This document shows, piece by piece, positions 11,407-19,749 of a stretch of 64,000 nt of DNA. The notes under the pieces were generated by a model. The model had not been told where the DNA came from. It made no database searches and worked only from the letters and a program-made list of their open reading frames with translations. Numbering within the stretch: position 1 is the stretch's first letter; every line of letters begins with the position of its first letter. Source of the DNA: JARRPM01 sp963792815. Lineage in GTDB: Bacteria; Pseudomonadota; Gammaproteobacteria; Pseudomonadales; Halieaceae. Made by a program: the position numbers and the translations under genes. The DNA lies in the NCBI GenBank assembly GCA_963792815.1, contig CAWBXR010000001.1, forward strand, positions 248,001 through 312,000, in the 5' to 3' direction.

Positions 11407-12492
11407 GTGTTTAGAAGGATAGTCATTATGCTGCTGCTTGCCGCCCTCGTCGGTTGCGGCAGCAGCGGCAGCAGAGCACCGCTGGAAGACCGCTACGGGA
11501 CGGGCGAGTCGGCGGTGTCCGTCTATAATGTCCAGCGTGGCGACACCCTGTACTCGATCGCGTTCCGCTACGGGCTGGACTACCGCAAGGTGGCTGAAGT
11601 AAACAGCATTGCCGATCCCTATATTATCTACCCCGGCCAGAACATCTACCTGTGGAACGTGACCCCCTCGCCGGTAATCGTTGCGCCGCCCCCGGATGCC
11701 CCCGCCCCGGTTGCAGCGGCACCGGCTGCAGCGGCACCGGTGGAGAGCACGGTTCCCGCAATTACCGGCACGGCGGCCGGGTCATCGGCTGTTATCGTGA
11801 CGGCGGTACCGGGCATAGCTGCGGCACCGGTGAGCCAGGTATCGACCCCGACCCCTGTCTACCAGCGTTCGGCTCCGCCGACTCCGGGGGTTTACCACCC
11901 GGGGCCCCAGGCGACCGGGACGCCGCCCGTCGCGGTTGCGCCTGCTGCGGATGCCGCCGCCGTGACCCAACCCGAGCAGGTTGCCATCGCGACTCCAGCG
12001 GCGGCACCCGCGGAGGTGGCTATGCCTGCCCCTGTAGTTGCCGCGGCGCCCGCCCCTGCCCCTGCCCCTGCCCCTGCCCCCGCCAGGGCCGCACCGCCGG
12101 CGAAAGCCCCGACCCCCGGAGCCCGGGTGACAGCCTGGCGCTGGCCGGCCAGTGGGCCGGTGACCCGGGGCTATTCGTCCAGCGTCCACAAGGGCATCGA
12201 TATAGCGGGGAACCGGGGTGACCCGGTGTACGCGGTAGCCGATGGCACGGTAGTGTATGCGGGCACGGGAATTGTCGGCTTTGGCGAGCTGGTCATCGTC
12301 AAGCATAACGATATTTACATAAGCGCTTACGGCCACAATGACCGCCTGCTGGTCAGGGAAAATGACGTGGTGGGCGCGGGCCAGATCATCGCTGAAAAGG
12401 GCAGTTCAGGTACCGACACTGTGAAACTTCACTTCGAAATTCGCAAGGAGGGGAAACCGATCGACCCGGTCAAACTGCTGCCGGCCCGCTGA
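11407..12492 (+). CDS. nlpD: murein hydrolase activator NlpD (LysM, M23 lipoprotein)
   Basis: NlpD activates the septal amidase AmiC at the outer membrane. It begins at GTG 11407 with a short signal peptide ending in a lipobox (AALVGCGSS), then a LysM domain (YNVQRGDTLYSIAFRYGLDY), a long Ala/Pro-rich linker with an AP-repeat, and a C-terminal M23 domain (GYSSSVHKGIDIAGNRGDPV). The M23 domain keeps a His-x3-Asp-like pair and LHFEIRKEGKPIDP. NlpD M23 domains are often degenerate and non-hydrolytic, so I infer an activator role. It lies immediately upstream of rpoS, whose promoter often lies inside nlpD. Confidence 0.95.
   Translation: MFRRIVIMLLLAALVGCGSSGSRAPLEDRYGTGESAVSVYNVQRGDTLYSIAFRYGLDYRKVAEVNSIADPYIIYPGQNIYLWNVTPSPVIVAPPPDAPAPVAAAPAAAAPVESTVPAITGTAAGSSAVIVTAVPGIAAAPVSQVSTPTPVYQRSAPPTPGVYHPGPQATGTPPVAVAPAADAAAVTQPEQVAIATPAAAPAEVAMPAPVVAAAPAPAPAPAPAPARAAPPAKAPTPGARVTAWRWPASGPVTRGYSSSVHKGIDIAGNRGDPVYAVADGTVVYAGTGIVGFGELVIVKHNDIYISAYGHNDRLLVRENDVVGAGQIIAEKGSSGTDTVKLHFEIRKEGKPIDPVKLLPAR
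12052..12081 (+). repeat. hexanucleotide tandem repeat inside nlpD
   Basis: Four copies of GCCCCT and a fifth GCCCCC copy run head to tail and encode an Ala-Pro run in the NlpD linker. Because the unit is six bases, copy-number changes would alter linker length but not the reading frame. Confidence 0.85.
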
Positions 12493-12656
12493 TTTCCAGT
12501 CCCTCAGCCGCTGGGAATGCAACTTTTTGCAAACCTCGAGGCCTGACCCAAATAGCCACATCCCCCGCTTGAATTTCAGCTGAACTTCAGGTTAACCTGA
12601 TCGGCCCAGTGAGAATTGCACCCGGTTCTCGCATAAAAAAAACGAGGGTAACGGAA

Positions 12657-13712
12657 GTGGAAGCAACCCGCGCGAAAAGGACTTCAAAATCGGGCAAGGT
12701 TGCGGGCGTTGTGAAATCCCGTAACCAGGGCGGTGCGGAAGCGCGTCCCGGGCCCGGCAAAGCCGCAAAGGGTGAAGGCCTCCCGGTCGAGCCAGATGGG
12801 CTGATGGGGTTGTCTGAGGAAGAAGAGGAAATGGAGCTCTTTGACCAGGCCAAGGCCCGCACAGCCGGCAGGGTAGAGGCCTCGCTTGATGCCACCCAGC
12901 TTTACCTGAATGAAATCGGCTATTCCCCGTTGCTTACCGCAGACGAGGAAAAATATTTTTCCCGCCTCGCCCTGAAAGGCGACGCCAGTGCCCGGCGCCG
13001 CATGATCGAGAGTAATTTGCGCCTGGTGGTGAAAATCTCCCGGCGCTATATCAACCGCGGCCTGACCCTGCTGGACCTGATCGAGGAGGGCAACCTGGGC
13101 CTGATCCGGGCGGTAGAGAAATTTGATCCCGAGCGCGGTTTCCGGTTTTCAACCTATGCCACCTGGTGGATTCGCCAGACGATAGAGCGCGGTATCATGA
13201 ACCAGACCCGCACCATTCGCCTGCCCATTCATGTGGTCAAGGAACTGAATGTATACCTGCGGGCGGCGCGTGAGCTGCGCCAGAAACTGGATCATGAGCC
13301 CAGCGCGGAAGAAATCGCCGACCTGCTCGACAAACCCGCCGCGGACGTCAAGCGCCTGCTTCGCCTGAACGAGCGCGTCACATCTATGGACACCCCTGTG
13401 GGTCCGGATTCGGACCGCTCGGTGGTGGATACCATTGCCGACAACCAGGAGTCCGACCCCTCCCAACTGCTGCAGGACAGCGATATCCGCGACAGCATCG
13501 CCGACTGGCTCGAGGAGCTTTCGGAGAAGCAGCGCGAGGTATTGTCCCGGCGGTTCGGTCTGCGGGGTTACGAGAGCAGCACCCTCGAGGAAGTCGGTCG
13601 AGAGATCGGCCTCACCCGGGAACGAGTGCGCCAGATCCAGGTGGAGGCGCTGCGGCGCCTGCGCAGCATCATGGAGAGCAATGGCCTGAACAGCGATTCC
13701 CTGTTCAGCTGA
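12657..13712 (+). CDS. rpoS: RNA polymerase sigma factor RpoS
   Basis: RpoS is the stationary-phase and general-stress sigma factor. Region 1.2 (DATQLYLNEIGYSPLLT), region 2 (RMIESNLRLVVKISRRY, GLIRAVEKFDPERGFRFSTYA), region 3 and the region 4 helix-turn-helix (TLEEVGREIGLTRERVRQIQ) are all intact, and the protein ends LNSDSLFS like other RpoS proteins. I choose GTG 12657, which has GAGGG eight bases upstream, giving 351 residues; a GTG at 12609 is possible. The N-terminal 80 residues are Lys/Arg-rich then acidic and unlike E. coli RpoS. Confidence 0.95.
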   Translation: MEATRAKRTSKSGKVAGVVKSRNQGGAEARPGPGKAAKGEGLPVEPDGLMGLSEEEEEMELFDQAKARTAGRVEASLDATQLYLNEIGYSPLLTADEEKYFSRLALKGDASARRRMIESNLRLVVKISRRYINRGLTLLDLIEEGNLGLIRAVEKFDPERGFRFSTYATWWIRQTIERGIMNQTRTIRLPIHVVKELNVYLRAARELRQKLDHEPSAEEIADLLDKPAADVKRLLRLNERVTSMDTPVGPDSDRSVVDTIADNQESDPSQLLQDSDIRDSIADWLEELSEKQREVLSRRFGLRGYESSTLEEVGREIGLTRERVRQIQVEALRRLRSIMESNGLNSDSLFS

Positions 13713-13746
13713 TTCCTTTCCGGCGAACACTCGTCCCTTTCAGCCT

Positions 13747-13764
13747 GGCTCGCCATTGCGAGCC
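13747..13764. terminator. hairpin after rpoS
   Basis: GGCTCGC and GCGAGCC form a perfect 7-bp stem with a 4-base CATT loop, 35 bases after the rpoS stop and before the ferredoxin gene. There is no U-tract, so it may only attenuate or stabilise rpoS mRNA. Confidence 0.4.
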
Positions 13765-13791
13765 CCTATCGCATTTGAGGAGAATGTTTGA

Positions 13792-14112
13792 ATGCCGAAA
13801 ATCACCCTCGTCGAGTACAGCGGTACCAGTCACAGTATTGATGCCGAGGTTGGAAAATCCCTGATGCAGAATGCCCTGGATAACGGTGTGCCCGGCATTG
13901 ACGCCGATTGCGGTGGCGCCTGCGCCTGCGGTACCTGCCACGTATTTGTCGATGAGGACTGGCTGTCCGCCAGTGGCGAACCCGACGCGATGGAGGAGGC
14001 CATGCTGGGCATGCGCCCCGACCGTACCGGGCAATCGCGGCTGAGTTGCCAGATAGAGGTTACCCAGGAGCTGGACGGGATGGTCGTGACCCTGCCCGAG
14101 TTTCAGATGTAA
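13792..14112 (+). CDS. [2Fe-2S] ferredoxin, putidaredoxin type (P450 electron carrier)
   Basis: A 106-residue vertebrate-type/putidaredoxin-like ferredoxin. The cluster ligands are in DADCGGACACGTCHVFV (three cysteines) and SRLSCQIEV (fourth). Such ferredoxins carry electrons from a flavoprotein reductase to class I bacterial P450s, and the CYP153 gene starts 57 bases downstream on the same strand, so the two are very likely a redox pair. A GAGGAG ribosome-binding site precedes the ATG. Reductase partner is uncertain; fpr at 16433 is a candidate. Confidence 0.92.
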   Translation: MPKITLVEYSGTSHSIDAEVGKSLMQNALDNGVPGIDADCGGACACGTCHVFVDEDWLSASGEPDAMEEAMLGMRPDRTGQSRLSCQIEVTQELDGMVVTLPEFQM

Positions 14113-14168
14113 AACGGGACCAATGCACATATGTGAACCCGGAAACGGGAAACCAGGAGGGTGAGTCG

Positions 14169-15410
14169 ATGAGCGAATCCGCGCTACTGCCTGATGCCAT
14201 GACCGTGCCACTGGCGGACATGGATGTCAGTGACCCCCGATTGCTGGAACAGGATGCCTGGCGGCCATTTTTTGCCCGGCTGCGGGATGAGGACCCTGTC
14301 CACTTCCAGGCCGACAGTCCGTTCGGGCCGTTCTGGTCGATTACCCGCTTCGATGACATTGTTGCCGTCGAGAGCGATACCGATACATTTTCCTCCGAGC
14401 CGGCCATTGTTATCGATGATCCGCCCGAGGATCTCCCGGTAGAAATGTTCATCGCCATGGACCCACCCAAACACGACGTGCAGCGTCGGGCTGCCCAACC
14501 TGTGGTAGCGCCGCAGAACCTTGCGGCCATGGAAGGGCTTATCCGCGGTCGCACTCAGGAGGTGCTGGACGGCCTGCCGCTGGGTGAGACTTTCGACTGG
14601 GTGGAGCAGGTGTCGGTCAACCTGACTACCAAGATGTTGGCTACCCTGTTCGATTTTCCCTTTGAGGAGCGCAGCAGGCTCACCTACTGGTCTGATATCG
14701 CGTCGGGCACACCGGAAATGACCGGTGGCGAACTATCCGAGGAGGAGCGCACTGCCGGCCTGAAGGATTGCCTTGCGACTTTTACCCGTATCTGGCAAGA
14801 GCGCAAGGACAGGGAACCATCCTTTGACCTGATCTCCCTACTGCAGCGCGACCCGAATACGGCAGATATGGTGGATCGCCCGATGGAGTTCCTGGGCAAC
14901 ATGATGCTGTTGATCGTGGGCGGTAACGACACCACCCGCAATTCAGCCAGTGGCGGGGTGCTGGCCCTGAACCAGAACCCTGCGGAGTACGAGAAACTGC
15001 GGGCCAACCACGGCCTGATACCCGGCATGGTGTCGGAAATCATCCGCTGGCAGACGCCGCTGGCCCATATGCGCCGGCTGGCCACCCGGGACACCGAGTT
15101 CCGTGGCAAGCAGATCCGCCAGGGCCACAAGGTGGTGTTGTGGTACATCTCAGGCAATCGCGATGAGGCTGTTATTGAGAATGCCGACCAGTTCATCATC
15201 GACCGTAAAAACCCGCGTCACCATATCTCCTTTGGGTTCGGTTTACACCGCTGCATGGGCAACCGGCTGGCGGAAATGCAGCTGCGCATCCTGTGGGAGG
15301 AAATCATGCAGCGCTTCCACACTGTAGAGGTGATGGGGGAGCCGGAGCGGGTGCGCTCAAACTTCGTGCGCGGCTACAAAACGCTGCCGGTGAGGTTGCA
15401 TCCGGCGTAG
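14169..15410 (+). CDS. cytochrome P450, CYP153 family alkane hydroxylase
   Basis: This 413-residue soluble P450 matches CYP153 along its length: FIAMDPPKHDVQRR, VNLTTKMLATLFDFP, the I-helix LLIVGGNDTTRNSASGGVLA, SEIIRWQTPLAHMRR, WYISGNRDEAVIENAD and the haem ligand loop FGFGLHRCMGNRLAE. CYP153 enzymes hydroxylate the terminal carbon of medium-chain alkanes and similar substrates; this is family knowledge and the chain-length range cannot be read from sequence. The start at ATG 14169 follows a GGAGGG site. It is paired with the upstream ferredoxin and sits between rpoS and fdxA-mutS, where Pseudomonas has no such genes. Confidence 0.93.
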   Translation: MSESALLPDAMTVPLADMDVSDPRLLEQDAWRPFFARLRDEDPVHFQADSPFGPFWSITRFDDIVAVESDTDTFSSEPAIVIDDPPEDLPVEMFIAMDPPKHDVQRRAAQPVVAPQNLAAMEGLIRGRTQEVLDGLPLGETFDWVEQVSVNLTTKMLATLFDFPFEERSRLTYWSDIASGTPEMTGGELSEEERTAGLKDCLATFTRIWQERKDREPSFDLISLLQRDPNTADMVDRPMEFLGNMMLLIVGGNDTTRNSASGGVLALNQNPAEYEKLRANHGLIPGMVSEIIRWQTPLAHMRRLATRDTEFRGKQIRQGHKVVLWYISGNRDEAVIENADQFIIDRKNPRHHISFGFGLHRCMGNRLAEMQLRILWEEIMQRFHTVEVMGEPERVRSNFVRGYKTLPVRLHPA

Positions 15411-15425
15411 GGCATGACGGGTTGA

Positions 15426-15442
15426 CGCCGCATCATGCGGCG
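15426..15442. terminator. bidirectional hairpin between CYP153 and LysR genes
   Basis: CGCCGCA and TGCGGCG form a 7-bp stem with a TCA loop between two convergent genes; the hairpin covers the stop codon of the LysR gene. No T-tract is evident. Confidence 0.4.
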
Positions 15443-16317
15443 CTCTCCTGGCATAATTGCAGCCAGCGCTGCAGGGCGACGCCATGAAACTTCCGGCGGT
15501 GGGTGATCAGGAACAGCTCACGGCTGAAGTCCCTGACGCTGGCGTGCAGCTCCACCAAAGAGCCCCGCCTGAAGGCGTCAGCCAGACTGATGCGGGACAG
15601 GCAGCCCACACCCAACCCGGCCTCCACGGCTCGCTTGATCGCTTCCGTATGCTGCAGTTCCATGGCGATGTCGAGGTCCGGCAGGAGTCCGTGCATCGCC
15701 CGGTCGAAGGTCTGGCGGGTGCCCGAGCCGCGCTCCCGCACGATCCAGGGCAGGGATAGCAGGTCGCGATCGCCCAGCTCGCCAGCCCCGGCCGCAGGGT
15801 GACCCGGGGCGGCAAACACCACCAGTTCATCGTCGCGCCAGTGCAGGGTCTCCAGTTCCGGGTGCTGGAATTCGCCCTCGATCATGCCCATGTCCAGCTC
15901 GAAACCGGCGACACCCTCGGCGATGGTTTCCGTGTTCGCGACCGTGAGGGCCACATCGGCATCCGGGTAGCGACTGCGGAAGTCCGCGATCATGCCGACC
16001 GCGAGATAGTTGCCGATCGTCATGGTGGCGCCGATATGCAGGCGCCCCATGCCCGTCTCTCCCGCGAGCGCCTGCTCGAAGCCCCGCGCCTGGGCGAGCA
16101 GGGTTTCGGCCTGGGGACGCAGTTGCCTTCCCAGCTCGTTCAGTTGCAGGCGCTTGCCAACGCGGTCGAACAGCTTGACACCAAATTGCCCCTCGAGCTC
16201 TTTCAGGGAACCGCTGGCCGCCGACTGTGACATGGCCAGGTCCCGGGCTGCACGGCTGATATTCTCGTGCCGGGCGGTAGCGAGAAATACCTCGAGCTGG
16301 CGCAGGCTGTAACGCAT
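15433..16317 (-). CDS. LysR-family regulator, FinR-like (divergent from fpr)
   Basis: A 294-residue LysR-type regulator: N-terminal winged helix-turn-helix (RQLEVFLATARHENISRAAR, then QSAASGSLKELEGQFG) and a C-terminal ligand-sensing domain. It reads away from the ferredoxin-NADP reductase gene with a 115-base intergenic region between them. In Pseudomonas the LysR gene finR has this same divergent arrangement with fprA and controls it under oxidative and sulfur stress; function here is inferred from arrangement. It is convergent with CYP153, so it could alternatively have been mistaken for an alkane regulator. Confidence 0.85.
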   Translation of the reverse strand: MRYSLRQLEVFLATARHENISRAARDLAMSQSAASGSLKELEGQFGVKLFDRVGKRLQLNELGRQLRPQAETLLAQARGFEQALAGETGMGRLHIGATMTIGNYLAVGMIADFRSRYPDADVALTVANTETIAEGVAGFELDMGMIEGEFQHPELETLHWRDDELVVFAAPGHPAAGAGELGDRDLLSLPWIVRERGSGTRQTFDRAMHGLLPDLDIAMELQHTEAIKRAVEAGLGVGCLSRISLADAFRRGSLVELHASVRDFSRELFLITHRRKFHGVALQRWLQLCQESAA

Positions 16318-16340
16318 GGTCGAAACCTATATTGATTAAA

Positions 16341-16379
16341 ACGATATATATTATCAAATAAATCCGCTTAGACGATATA
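16341..16379. promoter_or_regulatory. AT-rich operator region between LysR and fpr
   Basis: The octamer ACGATATA occurs at 16341-16348 and again at 16372-16379, 31 bases apart or about three helical turns. The surrounding 60 bases are strikingly AT-rich for this genome. This is a plausible binding site for the divergent LysR protein, but it is not demonstrated. Confidence 0.35.
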
Positions 16380-16432
16380 GCGTGCCCCCTTAGACTGTTC
16401 ACTTCAGAGACCGCTACCCGGAGTATCTTTAT

Positions 16433-17206
16433 ATGGCGACCATCATGCGCGAGCAGGTGACCTCGGTGCACCACTGGACAGACCGCCTGTTCAGTTTCAA
16501 AACTACCCGCAACCAGGGCTTTCGCTTCAAGAACGGCCACTTCACCATGATCGGGCTGGAGCAGGAGGGTAAGCCCCTGATGCGCGCCTACAGCCTGGCC
16601 AGTGCCAACTACGAGGATGAGCTGGAGTTTTTCAGTATCAAGGTGCCCGATGGCCCGCTGACCTCAAAGCTGCAGTCCATCAAGGTGGGGGACGAGTTGC
16701 TGGTGAACAGCAAGGCCACCGGCACCCTGGTACAGGACAACCTCCTGCCCGGCAAGAACCTTTACCTGATCGCCACAGGCACCGGCCTGGCCCCGTTCCT
16801 CAGTATCATCAGGGACCCGGAGATCTATGAGCAGTACGACAGGATAGTGCTGACCCATGGCTGCCGGCACGTGGAGGAGCTCGCTTACCGCGAGTTGATT
16901 ACCGAGCATCTGCCCGCCCACGAGTACCTGGGTAAAGATGTGCGCGACAAACTGATCTACTACCCCACCGTGACCCGCGAGCCATTTCGCAACAACGGCC
17001 GGCTCACTGACCTGTTGCGCAGTGGCAAGCTGCAGGCGGACGTGGGCCTGGGCCCGATCGATTCCGCCAACGACCGTTTCATGATCTGCGGCAGCCCCAC
17101 CATGCTGAAGGAAATCTGTGAGCTGCTGGACAGCCGTGGCCTGCACGAGGCGCGTCACGGCGAGGCCGCCCACTATGTGATCGAGCGGGCTTTCGTCGAG
17201 AGTTGA
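16433..17206 (+). CDS. fpr: ferredoxin--NADP+ reductase
   Basis: A 257-residue FAD flavoprotein of the bacterial Fpr type that exchanges electrons between NADPH and ferredoxin or flavodoxin. The FAD motif RAYSLASANYEDELEFF, the pyrophosphate segment, the NADP motif ATGTGLAPFLSI and the terminal GEAAHYVIERAFVES are typical. It is divergent from the LysR gene. It might feed electrons to the CYP153 ferredoxin nearby, but CYP153 systems more often use a glutathione-reductase-like FAD reductase, so a housekeeping or stress role is equally likely. Confidence 0.94.
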   Translation: MATIMREQVTSVHHWTDRLFSFKTTRNQGFRFKNGHFTMIGLEQEGKPLMRAYSLASANYEDELEFFSIKVPDGPLTSKLQSIKVGDELLVNSKATGTLVQDNLLPGKNLYLIATGTGLAPFLSIIRDPEIYEQYDRIVLTHGCRHVEELAYRELITEHLPAHEYLGKDVRDKLIYYPTVTREPFRNNGRLTDLLRSGKLQADVGLGPIDSANDRFMICGSPTMLKEICELLDSRGLHEARHGEAAHYVIERAFVES

Positions 17207-17231
17207 TTGATTGCGGGACGCGTTGCCGGGA

Positions 17232-17816
17232 TCATTCCAGCGCGCGGGGTTGCCGCCACATCAGCCACACCGGTGGTGCGCCGGCAGCAAACTGGATCTC
17301 GTCGACCACCTCGAATCCGTGTCCACGGTAGAATGCCAGATTGTCCGGCTTGGAGTTTTCGAGATAGGCCGGGAGGATCTCGTCATCGCATTTTCGCAGC
17401 ACATGAGAAATGAGCGCGCTGCCAATACCCTGTCCCTGGCATTCGGGCAGGGCCCCGAGCAGAAACAGGTAGTAGTGAGGCTCACTGGGATGGAACCTCG
17501 CGGTAGCGAGCCCGCTGCGACCGAAGCGGTAAAGACCCCGGGGACCGCAAACCTTCGCTATCCGCCAGAGATTGGTTGGGGTGACCGGCCAGCGCAGCTT
17601 GGTTTTGGGCCCCAGCCAGGCGGCGGCTCCCCGGCCGCCGGCGTCTGTGTAGGTAAGGCCTTCCCGCAAAAACACCGGCAGCGTGATATTGAAAAACGTG
17701 CGGATAAAATCCGGGTTGGAGGACATCCAGTTCATCACCGGGTCGTCATGAAAAGCGCGCGCGAGGATATCCACCGCCCGGTGCGCTTCCTGTTGTACCT
17801 CGATGCGAGCTGTCAC
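17232..17816 (-). CDS. GNAT family N-acetyltransferase
   Basis: A protein of about 194 residues with the acetyl-CoA-binding P-loop LPECQGQGIGSALISHVL near its middle and the C-terminal NLAFYRGHGFEVVDEI, both standard for GNAT acyltransferases. The N-terminal RAVDILARAFHDDPVMNWM resembles small-molecule acetyltransferases, but the substrate cannot be inferred. I prefer GTG 17816; an in-frame TTG at 17852 would add 12 residues. It is convergent with fpr. Confidence 0.82.
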   Translation of the reverse strand: MTARIEVQQEAHRAVDILARAFHDDPVMNWMSSNPDFIRTFFNITLPVFLREGLTYTDAGGRGAAAWLGPKTKLRWPVTPTNLWRIAKVCGPRGLYRFGRSGLATARFHPSEPHYYLFLLGALPECQGQGIGSALISHVLRKCDDEILPAYLENSKPDNLAFYRGHGFEVVDEIQFAAGAPPVWLMWRQPRALE

Positions 17817-17879
17817 GGTCCTGCTCTTGCATAGTCGGGTGGTCAGCGGCAATGCCCATGTCCATCCCCTGACTTGCGC

Positions 17880-18038
17880 TCAGTAGATTTTGATATGTGA
17901 TTGAATGGTGGGCCATTCCGGCACCCCGTTGCGCACGGTTTGCTCCACGGCTTCGGCCAGCAGCGGCGCTGAAAATCCGCAGGTCACTGCGAGGATCGTA
18001 GTGCCGAGGAGCGCCTTGACTCTTGTCAGTTGGAGCAT
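17880..18038 (-). CDS. small secreted protein (52 aa) with signal peptide
   Basis: The ATG at 18038 follows a GGAGAG ribosome-binding site and opens a 52-residue product. Its N-terminus has basic residues, a hydrophobic core (ALLGTTILAVTCGFSAPLL) and a likely signal peptidase I site near LLAEA. The mature part would be only about 22 residues (VEQTVRNGVPEWPTIQSHIK). I do not recognise the family. An upstream in-frame start at 18119 lacks support. It lies just upstream of the GNAT gene on the same strand. Confidence 0.5.
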   Translation of the reverse strand: MLQLTRVKALLGTTILAVTCGFSAPLLAEAVEQTVRNGVPEWPTIQSHIKIY

Positions 18039-18264
18039 TTTTCGGCTCTCCGTTAAGTGGTTGTTTAATAGCCAAACAGTCATGGCCGGCGCGCTCCGCT
18101 GCAATCTCACCCAGCTCAATATACCGATCCTGAAAGCTTAGCAGGAAAACCGAAGTTGCGGCGCACCTTTGGGCGAGCCTTTTTGCTTATGTCCGGGCGA
18201 CTTGGTTTAATGAGCACCAGACCGAACGGGCCATGCCCGTGACAATAAGAGTCCGGGTGTAACG

Positions 18265-18694
18265 ATGAAAATAGTGATACTTGTTCTGGTGGTGCTGATA
18301 GTCCTTGTCCTGGTGCGAACGCTGTTGTTCTCACAGCGCGGCGGGAGCAAGCGGGTAGCGCCGCCGCGAAAGCCAGGCGGCAAAGGGGGCGACTGGCGGG
18401 GGGCAGCAGGGACAAAATGCCTATCGTGCGGTTTCCGTCAAATGTGGGCCCGGAGCCTGCGAGCAGGCCCTGGAGCTGAGCAAACGCCGCTTCCTGTCCG
18501 GGGAACTGGTCAATTTGCCACTGCCCGACTGCACCTCGACCGACTGTACCTGCAAGTTCGTACATTACCCCGACCGCCGGGACTCCGACGGTGACCAGCG
18601 CGCGCCCACGGCCCTGCGCAGTGAACTTTATATCGCCTCCGGCAAACCCGAGCGTCGCAGCCGAAGGGTTCGGCGCAGGGATGATTTCGGTTAG
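18265..18694 (+). pseudogene. frameshifted Cys-rich protein of unknown function
   Basis: The first frame gives an N-terminal membrane segment (MKIVILVLVVLIVLVLVRTL) and a Lys/Gly-rich linker, then loses sense near 18400. From there the +1 frame continues sensibly to 18694 with RAVSVKCGPGACEQALEL, KRRFLSGELVNLPLPDC, CTCKFVHYPDRRDSDGD and an Arg-rich tail. A conserved cysteine-rich hypothetical family of this layout exists in proteobacteria, to my recollection. The break coincides with a run of six G at 18398-18403, so one extra G would explain it. Restored length would be 142 residues. Real loss or sequencing error cannot be told apart here. Confidence 0.7.
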
Positions 18695-18865
18695 ATGGCC
18701 TTTCGCCCCGCAGGCAAAAACCCCTGTGCAGGGCAGTGTCCCAAATGCGGCATCGGGTTCGCCTGGCCCTGCAATGCAGCGACTGCGTCTGCTATGCTTG
18801 GGTGGCGGTCAATGCCGGTTGGGAAAGGCTGGCGGGTTTACGCGCGATAGTCAGGAGCGACAATA

Positions 18866-19726
18866 ATGAAGGCAGTTCGGGAAGACAGGCTGGAAGGCGA
18901 CAGCGGGCGGGGCGGGTTCCCCGTCGGCAGGGTCGTATTGGTGCTGGCGATTTTAGGCGCGGCTTTTTTGCTGTGGCGATCGATGGGCGACAAACCGGTG
19001 GAAGTGGTGGCAGAACCCGTGGCCATTGAGGAAGTCGCTTTTGAGCCACCGCCGTTGCCGCCGGCGGAGGATATCCCGCCGCGTCCTGAGCCTGTTGTCG
19101 AGGTGGTAGCAGAGGCTCCGGTGGAGCAGCCACCGGCGCTGCCGCCGCTTACGGAAAGCGATGACGTGGTGCGCGTGCAGATGGGCGCTGCCGGGGTCGG
19201 CGGTGTGCTCACCCCGCTGGAGCAGCAACAGAACCTGATCCAGCAGGGCACGGCGTTGATCGATGGATTGAGCCGGGGCGTGGTGCTGCGCAAGCTGCTG
19301 CCACTGGACCCGCCCAAGGGAGCCTTCACCGCGATAGAGGAGGGCGATCAATTGTATATGAACCCTGTGAGCTACCAGCGATATGACGGCTACGCGGAGA
19401 CCATCGCGTCGCTGGACACCGCAACCATGGTTGACAGTTTTCACACCCTGCGTCCGCTCTATGAAGAAGCCTACGGCCAACTCGGCCTCAACCCGGACGA
19501 TTTCGACAATGCGCTTATCCGTGCACTCGATCGCGTACTCGCCACGCCGGAGATAGAAGATCCCATCGCCCTGACCCGAAAGTCGGTTATGTACAAATAC
19601 GCCGACCCGCAACTGGAGCAGTTAACCCCTATGCAGAAACAACTGCTGCGGATGGGGCCAGACAATATCCGGCGGATAAAGGAGCAGGCCAGGGCGCTGC
19701 GGGAGGGTTTGTTGAGCCAACAATAA
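18866..19726 (+). CDS. DUF3014 domain protein, membrane-anchored
   Basis: A 286-residue protein with one N-terminal transmembrane segment (VVLVLAILGAAFLLWRS), a proline- and glutamate-rich linker (about residues 45-95) and a conserved C-terminal domain with LIDGLSRGVVLRKLLPLDPP, MNPVSYQRYDGYAETIASL and PLYEEAYGQLG, which is the DUF3014 pattern. It is probably inserted in the inner membrane with the domain in the periplasm. Function is unknown. An AGGAG site precedes the ATG; it is convergent with fdxA. Confidence 0.85.
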   Translation: MKAVREDRLEGDSGRGGFPVGRVVLVLAILGAAFLLWRSMGDKPVEVVAEPVAIEEVAFEPPPLPPAEDIPPRPEPVVEVVAEAPVEQPPALPPLTESDDVVRVQMGAAGVGGVLTPLEQQQNLIQQGTALIDGLSRGVVLRKLLPLDPPKGAFTAIEEGDQLYMNPVSYQRYDGYAETIASLDTATMVDSFHTLRPLYEEAYGQLGLNPDDFDNALIRALDRVLATPEIEDPIALTRKSVMYKYADPQLEQLTPMQKQLLRMGPDNIRRIKEQARALREGLLSQQ

Positions 19727-19749
19727 AGAGGCCGCGCTGTTCCTGTCGG

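Noticed and set aside
12493..12656. A small gene in the nlpD-rpoS gap
   Set aside because: No frame with start, ribosome-binding site and coding character; the region more likely holds rpoS control sequence.
15433..16317. LysR gene as a regulator of CYP153
   Set aside because: It is convergent with CYP153 and divergent from fpr, so fpr is the likelier target.
18695..18850. 51-codon Cys-rich frame starting right after the stop of the disrupted Cys-rich gene
   Set aside because: CAGQCPKCGIGFAWPC looks like a zinc ribbon, but there is no ribosome-binding site and no recognised family; left as unproven.
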